From Nectonema munidae (taxonomy: Eukaryota > Nematomorpha > Nectonematoida > Nectonematidae): DNA of 64,000 nucleotides. Below the pieces are notes generated by a model. That model had not been told where the DNA came from. It saw nothing but the letters and a program-made list of their open reading frames with translations, and did not search any database. This document shows positions 1-9,311 of this stretch, piece by piece (the stretch's first letter is position 1; each line of letters opens with the position of its first letter). The stretch is from positions 310,001 to 374,000 of the forward strand of contig JAUIRK010000235.1 in the NCBI GenBank assembly GCA_030549495.1, given 5' to 3'. Both the position numbers and the translations under genes were made by a program.

Positions 1-382
1 ATAAAACTCGGAAATTGAAAAATCATTTACATGATTAATTTCAGCCTTTTGAATTGTGTCCAGCAAAATACGATTTACTAAATTTTCTGAAAAAAATAAA
101 TTAAAAGCTTCATACTTACTCTGTAACAGGAGAAATTTAAGTACCAGGAACAAAATTGATTACATCTCTTGACAATAAACGATGAAAAAAAGGATTTCGA
201 GACCAGTTAATGTTATTTGGACAGAGATAGAGGTTAGGTGTAGAAATATATGTGTTATTGGACTTTCCAATTATTATTCCAATCTTTTAATTTTCAACTT
301 CTTCATCTTCAGATGATGTTTCTATTTCAAGGGACAAAAAATCTTCTTCATTTGTACACGCTAAATCTGATAATGAAGACAT
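1..382 (-). pseudogene. piggyBac-type transposase relic, N-terminal part, runs off the left edge
   Basis: On the minus strand an ATG at 382-380 opens an acidic, Ser-rich N-terminus (MSSLSDLACTNEEDF, then SSEDEEVEN), typical of piggyBac-family transposases. A stop follows. Later frames carry INWSRNPFFHRLLSRDVINF, a stop, then YEAFNLFFSENLVNRILLDT and DFSISEF, up to the window edge. The last part matches the usual piggyBac pattern of an F-x-x-F-F-x-x-x-L helix ahead of the catalytic DDE domain. At least two stops and a frameshift mean this copy is dead. The catalytic core would lie left of position 1. The ends of the element were not found. Confidence 0.6.
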
Positions 383-1569
383 GAAAACCAACTTAGAAAA
401 TATAAAGAATGCGTATTATAACGGCAAGTGAACATATGTGTTACATGAGAGTTTGCTAAAAATTTGACATGTATATAAGTACTTCCTTTCAAATTGATGA
501 CGTACATTTAGAATGAAACTTGTTCTTTTATAATAATTTAATGTTGAGTTCATGCCTGTTTCATTATGATAGAATTTTTCTAAGCTCTAAGTTTTAGTTC
601 ATCAGTCATCAGTAAAAAATATGCATAAATATAAACTAAAATACCAACAGTGTGAAATTTCCGTTATTCATTTATTATATATTTGGAATAAAATACTCTG
701 TAAAAGGCTAAAAATTTATTTTAAAAACCGGTAGGTGGCGTTAAAAATACAAATAAAAAATTTTGATTTTATGCATTATTTATTGTTGGAATTTTATTTA
801 AATAAGTTTTTCAAACCTAAAGGTTGACCTCTTGGTTTGTAGATATTTATTAAATTTTAAAAATTTTTAGAAAGTAGTTTCAATGCTTAGTGTGAACACG
901 ATTGTGTTCAAGTGGTCGGATGAGGGTCTGAAACAGGTCTAATGTTCTATATTTCTCGAACAATTTAATTTAAAATCTTTTTTCTAAATTTTTTTTAGAT
1001 TATTTCAAACTTTCTTTTTCAAAATGACACAATGATTTTTAGGTTTATTTTTAATGAATTAGATGATTTTCATTATTTTTAATTGTATAAGTAGGAAATT
1101 AATCAAACAAAGGAATGTATCACGCCCAAATAACAACATGCACATTGAGGGGATCTATTCATACACATCAATGGCGTTGGTTTCGAATTTCCTTGGCAAG
1201 GAAAGGTGGCATCAGTTCACATCATGATTAGTTCGAAAAAGTTATTATGCCTGTATTATTATTGAAACAAGAATAAATAATGTACTCAAATCATTTTTTT
1301 TCCTACATTATTAAAAAAAATACATATACATTCTAGTATTTTGAAGAATAGATCACAATCAGTATAAAACACGGATGCCGAGAAGTCTGTCTGTCTGTGT
1401 CTTGCCTACACAATAGGCGGACTTGTTATCAAAGATTGACGGGCGATCAAAATTCGTTTAAATTCTTTTACGCAATAAAAAATCATTTTTTTAGGTAAAG
1501 GTACCGTGGAGTGTTTTCATCAAGAAGGCACAGTTGCGCTGATTGTATCGAACTATGAGGAAAGTATAC
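383..1569. other. AT-rich stretch without a recognised gene
   Basis: I see no coding signal, splice-paired frame or clear element end. There is a short TCTG microsatellite near 1385-1398. Confidence 0.5.
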
Positions 1570-1640
1570 TTAATGCGGGTTCGAACCCAAGACCTTGAAT
1601 TTTCGAAACCCAGTATATAACCAAGCTTACTCACGCCCCT
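1570..1640 (-). repeat. tRNA-derived sequence (SINE head or decayed tRNA)
   Basis: On the minus strand a perfect B box core, GGGTTCGAACCC (1577-1588), is preceded by AAGGTCTTG, as in the variable loop to T-arm of many tRNAs. About 35 bases further upstream is an A-box-like stretch with AAGCTTGGTTA. A clean acceptor stem is not visible. A tRNA-derived SINE head or pseudo-tRNA is therefore more likely than a working gene. Confidence 0.4.
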
Positions 1641-4349
1641 TATTTTTTTAAACTTAATTTTTTCTCTAATAAAATATCAGTTTTCTATCAAGCTTTCACC
1701 ACTGATTTTATAAGATTTTACTTTCATAGTAAAATATATCATAGCAAAGATTCCATTTTGATGAATCGAGGGAAGAGTTATGTTGTGAAAAAATTTGAGC
1801 ATCTCGAAGAGAATTTAACACCTTTTGAGTTATAAAATTAATGAAGAATGAATTATTTAAATAGGAATTTTATAAGCAAAAAATGCAAATTTGTAAAATT
1901 AAAAATTGATTTTTTTGTTAAATTTGATACAGATGTTTTCGCAAATTAACAATTTTTTTTAAGATAGTTTACGTTTTATTGTCATATATTTTGGGAATGA
2001 TAAAATTAAAGCAATTTTTTGTTGCCTTTTTGGTTTGGTTTGAATGAGAATCCATTTTTCTTGGTATTGGAAAAAAACGGAAAGTGTTATTTTTTGTGTA
2101 GGGTTAGTAGAAAGATTTTATATATTTCAAGATTTTCACGAAGTCAAAAAGACTGAGAAACGCTGCTCTACAGTCCGATCCAACTTTAGGACGATGCCAC
2201 TCCTTCGACACCAACAACCACACCACAGCATTCATCAGCTGTAGTTGAAAAGACACACTAATCATTCGATTGTTCAGTGTGTACTTCTCTCTCCTATATA
2301 TATCAACTTTTTTAAATTATCAAAAGTAGGGTTTTTTATTTAATGTTTTCACATATGTTTAGATAAATGGCCCTTACTCTAATTTGAGTTTTAATAAACA
2401 AACATTGACTAGATCAGAATTTCTTAACTTTTTATCCTACGGTTTAAAAACAGTTCAATCCAGTGATCCTGAGTTAAATTTATGAGCGTAGCATAGCTAT
2501 CGGTCCAATTATCGAAAAGTATTCCTTCCTAGAGTGTAATAGCAACAATAAAAAGTCCTATCAATAACTCAAAATATTCTTAAGCTAGGTTTCTAAAAAT
2601 ATTAAATGGAACTCTTCAAACTTTAATAGCCACGCGTTACCTTCTTACAGAGGCTACGGACGCAATAGAAATAGACGTAGAGAGGTACACCACTCTCCAC
2701 TAGTTAAAGAAAGAAAATTTGCAGAAGATATATGAGATAAAAATTTATTGAGAAACTTATTAAAGTTATCTTTTTCTTGATCTCTATTACAAAAGATTTC
2801 TTTACTTTGCCTAAGATTATGTTTTATAAATTGAGAAATTTATAACATACTCAGTCATAATTTTAAATTTAAAAAAATCATTTAGCTTTAAAGGTAGAAT
2901 ATTTATTATATAATTATATATAATATTTATATAAGATAAATAGAAGGAATAGAAATGAAGAAATCGTTTTCAGGAGATTAATCTGTATGATTGTGGTACA
3001 TTATGTATGCGTTTGCCTATTTTCGTTCCCACACTTTTCCATTTCAGCTTTTTTTTAGGTTAAATTCTCTTTACGTAGGGAACCCGCATCTCGTTTTTAG
3101 TTAATTTAAATCTGGTTAATAGGGGCGGATTAAACGCTAGTGCTAACATAGTGACATTTAATGTGATACAAGTGAAAAGATTGGGATATCATTATTTTCA
3201 CTTTATATTAACTCAATAGCTAACCTATATCTAAGCAAATAACTAACTCACTGAAAAATGGTCTAATTAACTCACTCACTAATTAACTGAATAAGTAACC
3301 CACTTTATCAACTGACTAACCAAAGACTAACTAATGTTTGATTTGTCACTCATTTAAATAGTATTCTTTAAAAATGGAAACTTTTGCTATTATTATTATT
3401 TTCATATACGCCTTCATAATATCAATAAAGTGCACACAAACTCCATTTTAGTTCTATTTGTCATTTTGCAATTCGTTCTAAAATTTTACTTTGTTCAATA
3501 CTTTTTTCCTTTAACTTTTATTTAGCTTTCTTTATTAAAATTAAAATGTTTCGTTCCAGTCCAGTGGTGGACAGAAAGTGTCTGAATGTTTTACTGTGAA
3601 TGCTTATAAAAAGGGTGCACGAAATCTAGATAGGCACAAATTAATTTTTTTTCAAAAGTTATTTCAATTAGCATTTGATTTCTTTTGTTACATTCTTGAC
3701 CAGACTCCTTTGAGTAGGCGCATTTATATTCGTCTTTGCGGGAAAACTTTTAGACTTTGTCTTCAACTGCTCTAACGCCAAAATTTTTAACTTTAATAAT
3801 CAAAGCTAAATTGTCAATATAAAATTTAGTAAAATGTGCTGAACAACGTTCAAGTTTAGTTGGACAAAGTAGAATAGAAAACTTGAGGTACTGTTTTTTG
3901 CTCAATTAATGATAGAGCTTTCAATTACCCTGTCTGCAATCTGGCTTGCGTATGTTCTGTTGAACGTCCCTTCTTATAAAATGCGTCTTTTATAAGTGCC
4001 GATTTGAAAGTTTTGATGATAGCAGAGCGATTTTTATTTAGTGCATTCGAAATTTTCTATTTTTCTATCATTTTTCGAAAAAATCAATCGTCCCAAATTC
4101 TCGTGAAAAAATCATCCTGAGCTCTTACCCTCAAAAATTTTATTTGTAAAGGTTTGTAGCAACATGATAATATAAAAATTACTGCGACGCTTCGTATAAT
4201 CCGCGCATTTGGTCATATTAATAAAGAAACTTTAGAATTAATATGTGAACGCTTAAAGAAAGACTAAAGATTACTTTTTACCTACTTCTTGGAATATTCG
4301 TGGTCATGCTGCTTACCCGTCACTCTAATTAAAATAATGATTGACAGAT
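1641..4349. other. AT-rich stretch downstream of the K2P stop, no gene recognised
   Basis: This includes the presumed 3' UTR side of the K2P gene just below 4350 and a degenerate run of ACTAACTCACT-like words at about 3226-3345. Short open frames here have no family resemblance and no neighbouring splice partners. Confidence 0.5.
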
Positions 4350-4760
4350 TTAATAAGCTTTTATGAGTTTCAATTTGAGAGCTATGATATTAGCTAGGCG
4401 CGATAGTCTGCTTTGCATCAAACTGAAACACATGCCCAGAAATGCCATTCCGATGATCAGGTAGAGGGAGGTGAGTGCTAGTTTGCTTTGGGAGTTGTTG
4501 CTTTCGTTGTCTGTGTTCGTTCCGGGCACAAGATCCCCAAACCCGATCGTTGTGAAGGAAATGAAGCAGAAGTAGATGGAATCCAGGAGCTCCCATTTTT
4601 CCCATATCGAGAAAAAGACGGAGCCAAAGAAAACGTAGAGCATGAGAACAACTAAGCCCAGCCAAACCGGAACTTCAATGTCACAGTCCTTTTCACTACT
4701 CATCTCTGTCTTCTTTTTGCCATTCGCCTTCCTCCCATTTTTACTCCTTTTGCTTCCACT
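4350..4760 (-). CDS. K2P channel last exon: loop, TM3, second pore, TM4, stop
   Basis: The acceptor is attttttttag-like at 4762-4761, with exon start AGTGGAAGC in phase 0. The first 25 or so residues are a Lys/Arg/Ser-rich cytoplasmic loop (SGSKRSKNGRKANGKKKTE). An acidic turn (DCDIEVPVWL) leads into TM3 (LVVLMLYVFFGSVFFSIWE). The second pore helix and filter are YFCFISFTTIGFGDLVPG. TM4 is SLYLIIGMAFLGMCFSLMQ. A short basic tail ending KLIKAY precedes a TAA at 4352-4350. The C-terminal tail is only about 20 residues, shorter than in many K2P channels, so this may be one of several alternative 3' ends. The Met at 4703 is internal. A nested hAT element starts only 100 bp upstream of the acceptor, at 4861. 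Confidence 0.94.
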   Translation of the reverse strand, partial: SGSKRSKNGRKANGKKKTEMSSEKDCDIEVPVWLGLVVLMLYVFFGSVFFSIWEKWELLDSIYFCFISFTTIGFGDLVPGTNTDNESNNSQSKLALTSLYLIIGMAFLGMCFSLMQSRLSRLANIIALKLKLIKAY

Positions 4761-5342
4761 CTAAAAAAATACTCTTCGCATCACAATGTCAAAAGCCATC
4801 ATACACAAAGTAAGCAAGCATATTTACATCAAAAGTACGCTTTCAGATCTACCTTCTCGGCAGGGGCGCACATCCAGGGGGCGAGGGAAAATGTGTTTTC
4901 AGGGGGGGGGGGGGGGCGAAATTGACCTTCGCCTCCCCAATAATTTTATATAAGTAAGAGTTGCTGCTTGTTTATAAAACATGTATGATGATCGCATAGA
5001 AGGAATGCAGACTTTCGAATCAATCAAACATCATGCCAAGCTGCTCTGAAATTCCTATCGCATTTTTCCTATCGAACATATTTTACAGACGATGCGTGAG
5101 AGCTATATAATAATAATCCATTGCTTCAATATGCACACAATAAGTAAGCAATATTAATCACAGTGTCTCCTCTGTATTATTTTTAAGCAAACACATGTTG
5201 ATGATCCACTAGATTTTCTCATCTTTATTTCTCTTTCTCTCTCCTCTGTTTTTCTCTTCCGCTTTCTCTGCTAAAACTCAATCATTCACTCAAGTTCTCT
5301 TCTCTTGTTAAGCTCTCCTATCTCATTCAGCTCTCTTCTCTC

Positions 5343-5541
5343 CAGTGACGTAGCTAGGCTGGGGCATGAGGGGCCGTGCCCACACTCCTATGTACCGCAT
5401 GGTGCCCCCATGCATCTTATGCCATATCAGTTTTTGAAAATTTCTCCAATGAAAGGGTCAAGAAAGTGTAAATAATTTTGCGCAAGTTTTTTGTTTTTAA
5501 ATTGTGCCCCTTCTAACAACTTTTTTTTGGCTACACCACTG
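5343..5541. mobile_element. 199-bp hAT-type MITE nested in the 4861-8053 element
   Basis: It starts CAGTGACGTAGCTAGG and ends GGCTACACCACTG, an imperfect inverted pair. Flanks are CTTCTCTC (5335-5342) and CTTCTGTC (5542-5549), a 7/8 target duplication. Internal GGGGC/GCCCC words match other elements with the same terminus near 41176 and 47740. Confidence 0.75.
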
Positions 5542-6053
5542 CTTCTGTCTAATTTGCATTTAGAGTTAAATTAAAATAGTTTTCAATCGTTACAATTTTA
5601 TATCAATGAATATTGTTAGGCTCGCGCTAAGAACTTTTTTTCAACAAAAGTCACTTAATCTTTATCACTACGTTTGCTACATTTTGTAACATTTGAAAAC
5701 TTTAATTTTTTCAAGTCAAGAAATTTTTTTCAATAGTTATTTTGGAATGAATATTTTGACTATCTATTCAGTTTAAAAGCAAGAATACTCTATTTGCTTA
5801 ATATTTGAGCAGAGATCTTTTTTATAATGTTCGATTGTTAAATTTTATAACTAACACTGTACATAATTAAATAACTTTTTAAAAAAATTTGTTGATTATT
5901 ATAATAAAAATATAATATCGAAACAAAATGTTTCAGTTGTTAAAAATGTACTTGATCTATTTATGACAGCTGTCAGAATTTTATTTATAGACAGAAATAT
6001 TCAAAAAAACGCATTGATTTTCTTTTCTCGTATACTTTGATTTATGTTAGTTT

Positions 6054-6338
6054 GGTCCTCGGACATTTCGCCCCATTATTTTCATAAGACAGTTCGCCTC
6101 ATTATTTTCATAAGACATTTTGTTTCATGGACAATTCGCCCCGTTATTTTCATAAGACATGTCTCATGGACAATTCTAAAAAATTAAGAGATAAATTGAT
6201 TAATTTGAAATAATTTAATAGAGATAAAATAAACAAGAATATAAATTTTTTTAATAATTTTACACATATAATAAGCAAAGATGGATGATACTAATAGCCT
6301 ATGAGACAATTTGTGAGGGGGCGAAATGTCTGTCGACC
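6054..6338. mobile_element. MITE with imperfect 21-bp inverted ends and internal short tandem repeat
   Basis: It begins GGTCCTCGGACATTTCGCCCC and ends with the inverted form GGTCGACAGACATTTCGCCCC, 18 of 21 bases matching. Just inside the left end the word ATTATTTTCATAAGACA recurs three times (about 6077-6160). No target duplication is clear. Confidence 0.6.
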
Positions 6339-6640
6339 GTTATTTAAATAATTTTTTAATTATAAGGGCTAGCTACTTAAACTTTGGCTTTTGCTGCTTA
6401 TAAAAACTTGAAAATATCAAATAAACTCTCATTCTTTATGCCTCCTATTATTTTGAAATTATTCTGAGAACAGACGGTTCCATTTTAAAATAGTGAAAAT
6501 TGCCTTATTAGTTTATTTTGTTTCCTTTCTCTCTTATGTTAATTATGTAGCAAATTTTTCAATTTTGAGTGGTGCAGCGTATGTATTTTCATTGACCAGG
6601 CACTGATGTACCGCTTATGTCAAACTATGAACAAATTCGT

Positions 6641-6702
6641 ATCGATGAGGAATCGAATCCATAGGCTTCCGTGCTATGTCCATCATCTCAACCAACCTGT
6701 CA
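6641..6702 (-). repeat. tRNA-derived SINE-like fragment
   Basis: On the minus strand an A-box-like GGTTGGTTGAGATGATGG is followed at tRNA spacing by a B box GGATTCGATTCC (6651-6660). It is embedded in the hAT element, so it is a retroposed or decayed copy and not a working tRNA gene. Confidence 0.45.
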
Positions 6703-7245
6703 TGTCACCCATAGAGTATGCTGTAGGGGATACATCAAATTAGTTTTCAAAAAACTTAAGTTATGCACTAAAATTTTTTATTTTTTGTTGAAGCTCTATA
6801 ACTTTTTCTGATAGACTTTTTTTCCTTAAAAGTTATTATAAAAGGCAAATCATTGCAAAATGTTAACAGTTATTTTACTTTTTGTAGTTTGTATCAATTT
6901 AGCTTTTAAACTATTTTTGAATGATGCTGAGTAAAATGAAATAATGCGATCTTAATTTTTGTTTTATTTTTGTTTGCACAATTATAACTTCGTTTTATAC
7001 CCTTGCCCTTAAATCAATCACATTTTTTCATATAAACATCACAGGTTGTCTAGTAGACTTTTTGTGTTTAGACTACATTCACTGATATAAAACTATCCAA
7101 CCTTCAGTTATTTGTTTTCTCTATGAATCAAATATCCTTTCATCAATTCCTGTAATGTGCCTGGTAGATTACTTTATTTTTCAAATGAAAAGCCTATTCC
7201 ACCCCCTAACATTTTTGGATTTTTTTAAACTAGTGTATATTCGAT

Positions 7246-7811
7246 GGTTGTAGGTAAAAATGTCCCCAATTAAAAAGTAAGAAAAAATGCCCCCTAATTT
7301 TTGATTTTCAGGATTTTTTTTAATTATATAAATATTTTTATTTGGTACCGTTTTGAAAGGCTAAATTCCTAAAATTTCTTAATCTATAGGGTTTTTTCTT
7401 TATAAAGTTCTTGAAAACAATAGCAAAGGTGCAGATTTGTGGGAATGTGTTCTTAAAATCAGTTAAAATACAAATTATATTTAGAAAGTGTTCTGATACA
7501 CACAAAGTCCAAAAATATTTGCTGTTTTATAAAAAAATTTTTTGTATTTAAAAAATTGTCGTATGCTGAGTTTTTTAGTTAAATGTTTTAAAAGAAAAGT
7601 TAACTTTTTTTTTACAAAAAATTTTTTATTTGACATATCTTTTTTAAAAATTTTAATTAATAATTTTTTGAAATTTTTTGTGTTGGGGCATTTTTTCCTA
7701 ATTTAAATTGGGGCATTTTTACTGGGGGCATTTTTTCCTACTTTTTAATTGGGGCATTTTTTCCTACTTTTTAATTGGGTCATTTTTTCCGGGGGCATTT
7801 TTTCTGCGCAC
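7246..7811. mobile_element. Foldback element with 10-bp target duplication, nested in the hAT element
   Basis: It is flanked on both sides by TATATTCGAT (7236-7245 and 7812-7821). Both arms hold short repeats of GGGGCATTTTTTCCTACTTT or its reverse complement (left arm near 7255-7300, right arm 7681-7805), so the piece can fold on itself. A 9-10-bp duplication fits Mutator-like elements, but no transposase is visible. The same nested piece is in the partial copy at 36.9-37.45 kb, so it entered before that copy spread. Confidence 0.65.
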
Positions 7812-8329
7812 TATATTCGATATGCAAATTTAATTAAAATATTTTCGCTGGAAGTATAGTATTTAAATTCACCAATTTTGTAAAAAAAAATATAATGTAG
7901 TCTTATAAATTTAGGACTTTAGGGTATGCGCTGAATACACTCTATTTTAAAGGATATTTGGTCTCCCATGGTATTTCCAGACCACTAATTTTGAAAATTG
8001 CAAAAAAAAATTTCGCCCCCTCCCCCCAATAATTTTGAGGATGTGCGCCCCTGCTTCTCGGGTAATTATATACGGCATTATGCATATATATATTTCTATT
8101 TAGCTTTGGGTAATATGGTGGTATTTAGGGTGGTACTAAAATGAAATTTATGATTACCCCTAAAAATCGCTATTACCACAGAAAAATAATTTTTATAATG
8201 ATGAAATTTTGAAAATAAAAAGTAAAGTATACCTCATACTCTTTATTTTACAGTAAAATTAGCTACAAAATCCTTTCATAGTCTAGAAAAGTATTATTTT
8301 AATGAAATGCATGCAGGATCTGATGGTTA

Positions 8330-8422
8330 TAGGGGCGATTGGTTACATGGTATTTTGAAACAATATTTACTGCACACCAAAAGCATCTTTAAAATCAAAG
8401 GTGTAGCTAATTTTCGCCCCTA
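8330..8422. repeat. 93-bp stretch with perfect 9-bp inverted ends
   Basis: Its ends are TAGGGGCGA and TCGCCCCTA. It may be a very small MITE, but the target duplication is unclear and the match is short. Confidence 0.3.
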
Positions 8423-8780
8423 GAGTTATTAAAGTTTTTTTTATATTTTTTTCAATTTTTTATCAATAAAAATCTAAAAAAAAATTTTACTCAAAAAGTG
8501 CATCCTTAAAACAAATCGTTTTTTACAAAATTTTTAGAGTTCATATAATTAAAATTAAGTTAGAAAAAATTTTTACCCGCAATAATTTCAGCAATCTGTG
8601 TGCCTGCCGTAAGACGACACATAAGTGCCATGGCAAGATGATGGGAGATAATAAAAATGATGAAATAGTATATACGCTTTATACCTATTTTAATATTCAA
8701 AACATGCATGGTCTCGCTCGATTCATGACTTTAAAGATCCTATTTATTAAGAACGTGAAATTAAGTAGTAATGGTGACAC

Positions 8781-8864
8781 CTTTTTTTGTGCTTTGCCAT
8801 TACCGACTTCTGTTTCGTTTTCTTTCCCAGCTTCCTCTTCTCTGTCTTCCTTGCCAATTTCCGT
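8781..8864 (-). CDS. Likely small K2P exon: acidic/polar cytoplasmic loop between TM2 and TM3
   Basis: An 84-nt, 28-codon open piece lies opposite a plus-strand chance frame. It codes for a strongly charged peptide beginning TEIGKEDREEEAGKENETE and ending in basic residues (GKAQKK). It is bounded by cttaag|ACGG and AAG|gtgtca and is phase 0 on both sides, exactly as needed between the exons at 15836 (ends phase 0) and 4760 (starts phase 0). Composition is richer in G and C than its surroundings. K2P channels commonly carry a charged linker here. The donor gtgtca is not a strong consensus and the acceptor pyrimidine tract is weak. The exon may therefore be alternative or spurious. Skipping it would also keep the frame. 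Confidence 0.5.
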
Positions 8865-9311
8865 CTTAAGTACATGGAGGTGAATTTTAATTGTTACTAC
8901 AATTACTCAACTCAAAAATAATACCGTAACAAAAATTCATATTTGAGTGTGTCTGTGTATATTTATATGTGCGTATGTGATGCAAAAATCAAGAAAAAAA
9001 TTTCTTTCCCACTCACTTTTTTTCTAATTGCAAATAATGTACATTTAAACACTCGAAACTGTAATTTAACATTCTAAATATTTTTTCTATTGGATGTAGA
9101 GCAGTTTTCTCGTATTTTTGTATTAAACGATGACACATTATTTATTGTATCTTGATATTTTTTTATAATTGAACGAAATGCATTACTTTTCACCAAAAAG
9201 GAACTAATTTATTTATTTGAACAAATAAACTCAGAAAAATTCTAAAAATCAGTAAAATTAACTTTAATCATATAATTTATATATAATGCAATAAAATGTT
9301 TACAACGTTAC
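8865..9311. other. Intronic AT-rich stretch
   Basis: No gene or element end is seen between the likely small K2P exon and the LTR element. Confidence 0.5.

Larger units (their letters stand above)
4861..8053. mobile_element. Non-autonomous hAT element, 3.2 kb, with exact 8-bp target duplication
   Basis: The ends are inverted copies of CAGGGGCGCACATCC (4861 onward, and 8053 backward). They are flanked by an exact 8-bp duplication CTTCTCGG at 4853-4860 and 8054-8061. An 8-bp duplication with CAGGG-type ends is the hAT signature. I found no transposase frame inside, so it must have been moved in trans. It has collected other insertions: a 199-bp MITE at 5343-5541, a MITE at 6054-6338, a tRNA-like piece near 6641-6702 and a foldback element at 7246-7811. 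A G14 run lies near 4905-4918. It sits about 100 bp upstream of the last K2P exon, inside an intron. A partial copy in opposite orientation lies at 36646-37877. Confidence 0.85.

Noticed and set aside
4390-4665. 91-codon minus frame over the last K2P exon
   Set aside because: Shadow of the frame with TM3, GFGD and TM4.
8638-8883. 81-codon plus-strand frame MMGDNKNDEIV...
   Set aside because: No family resemblance. Its Ser/Pro/Leu-rich end is the complement of the charged minus-strand exon candidate.
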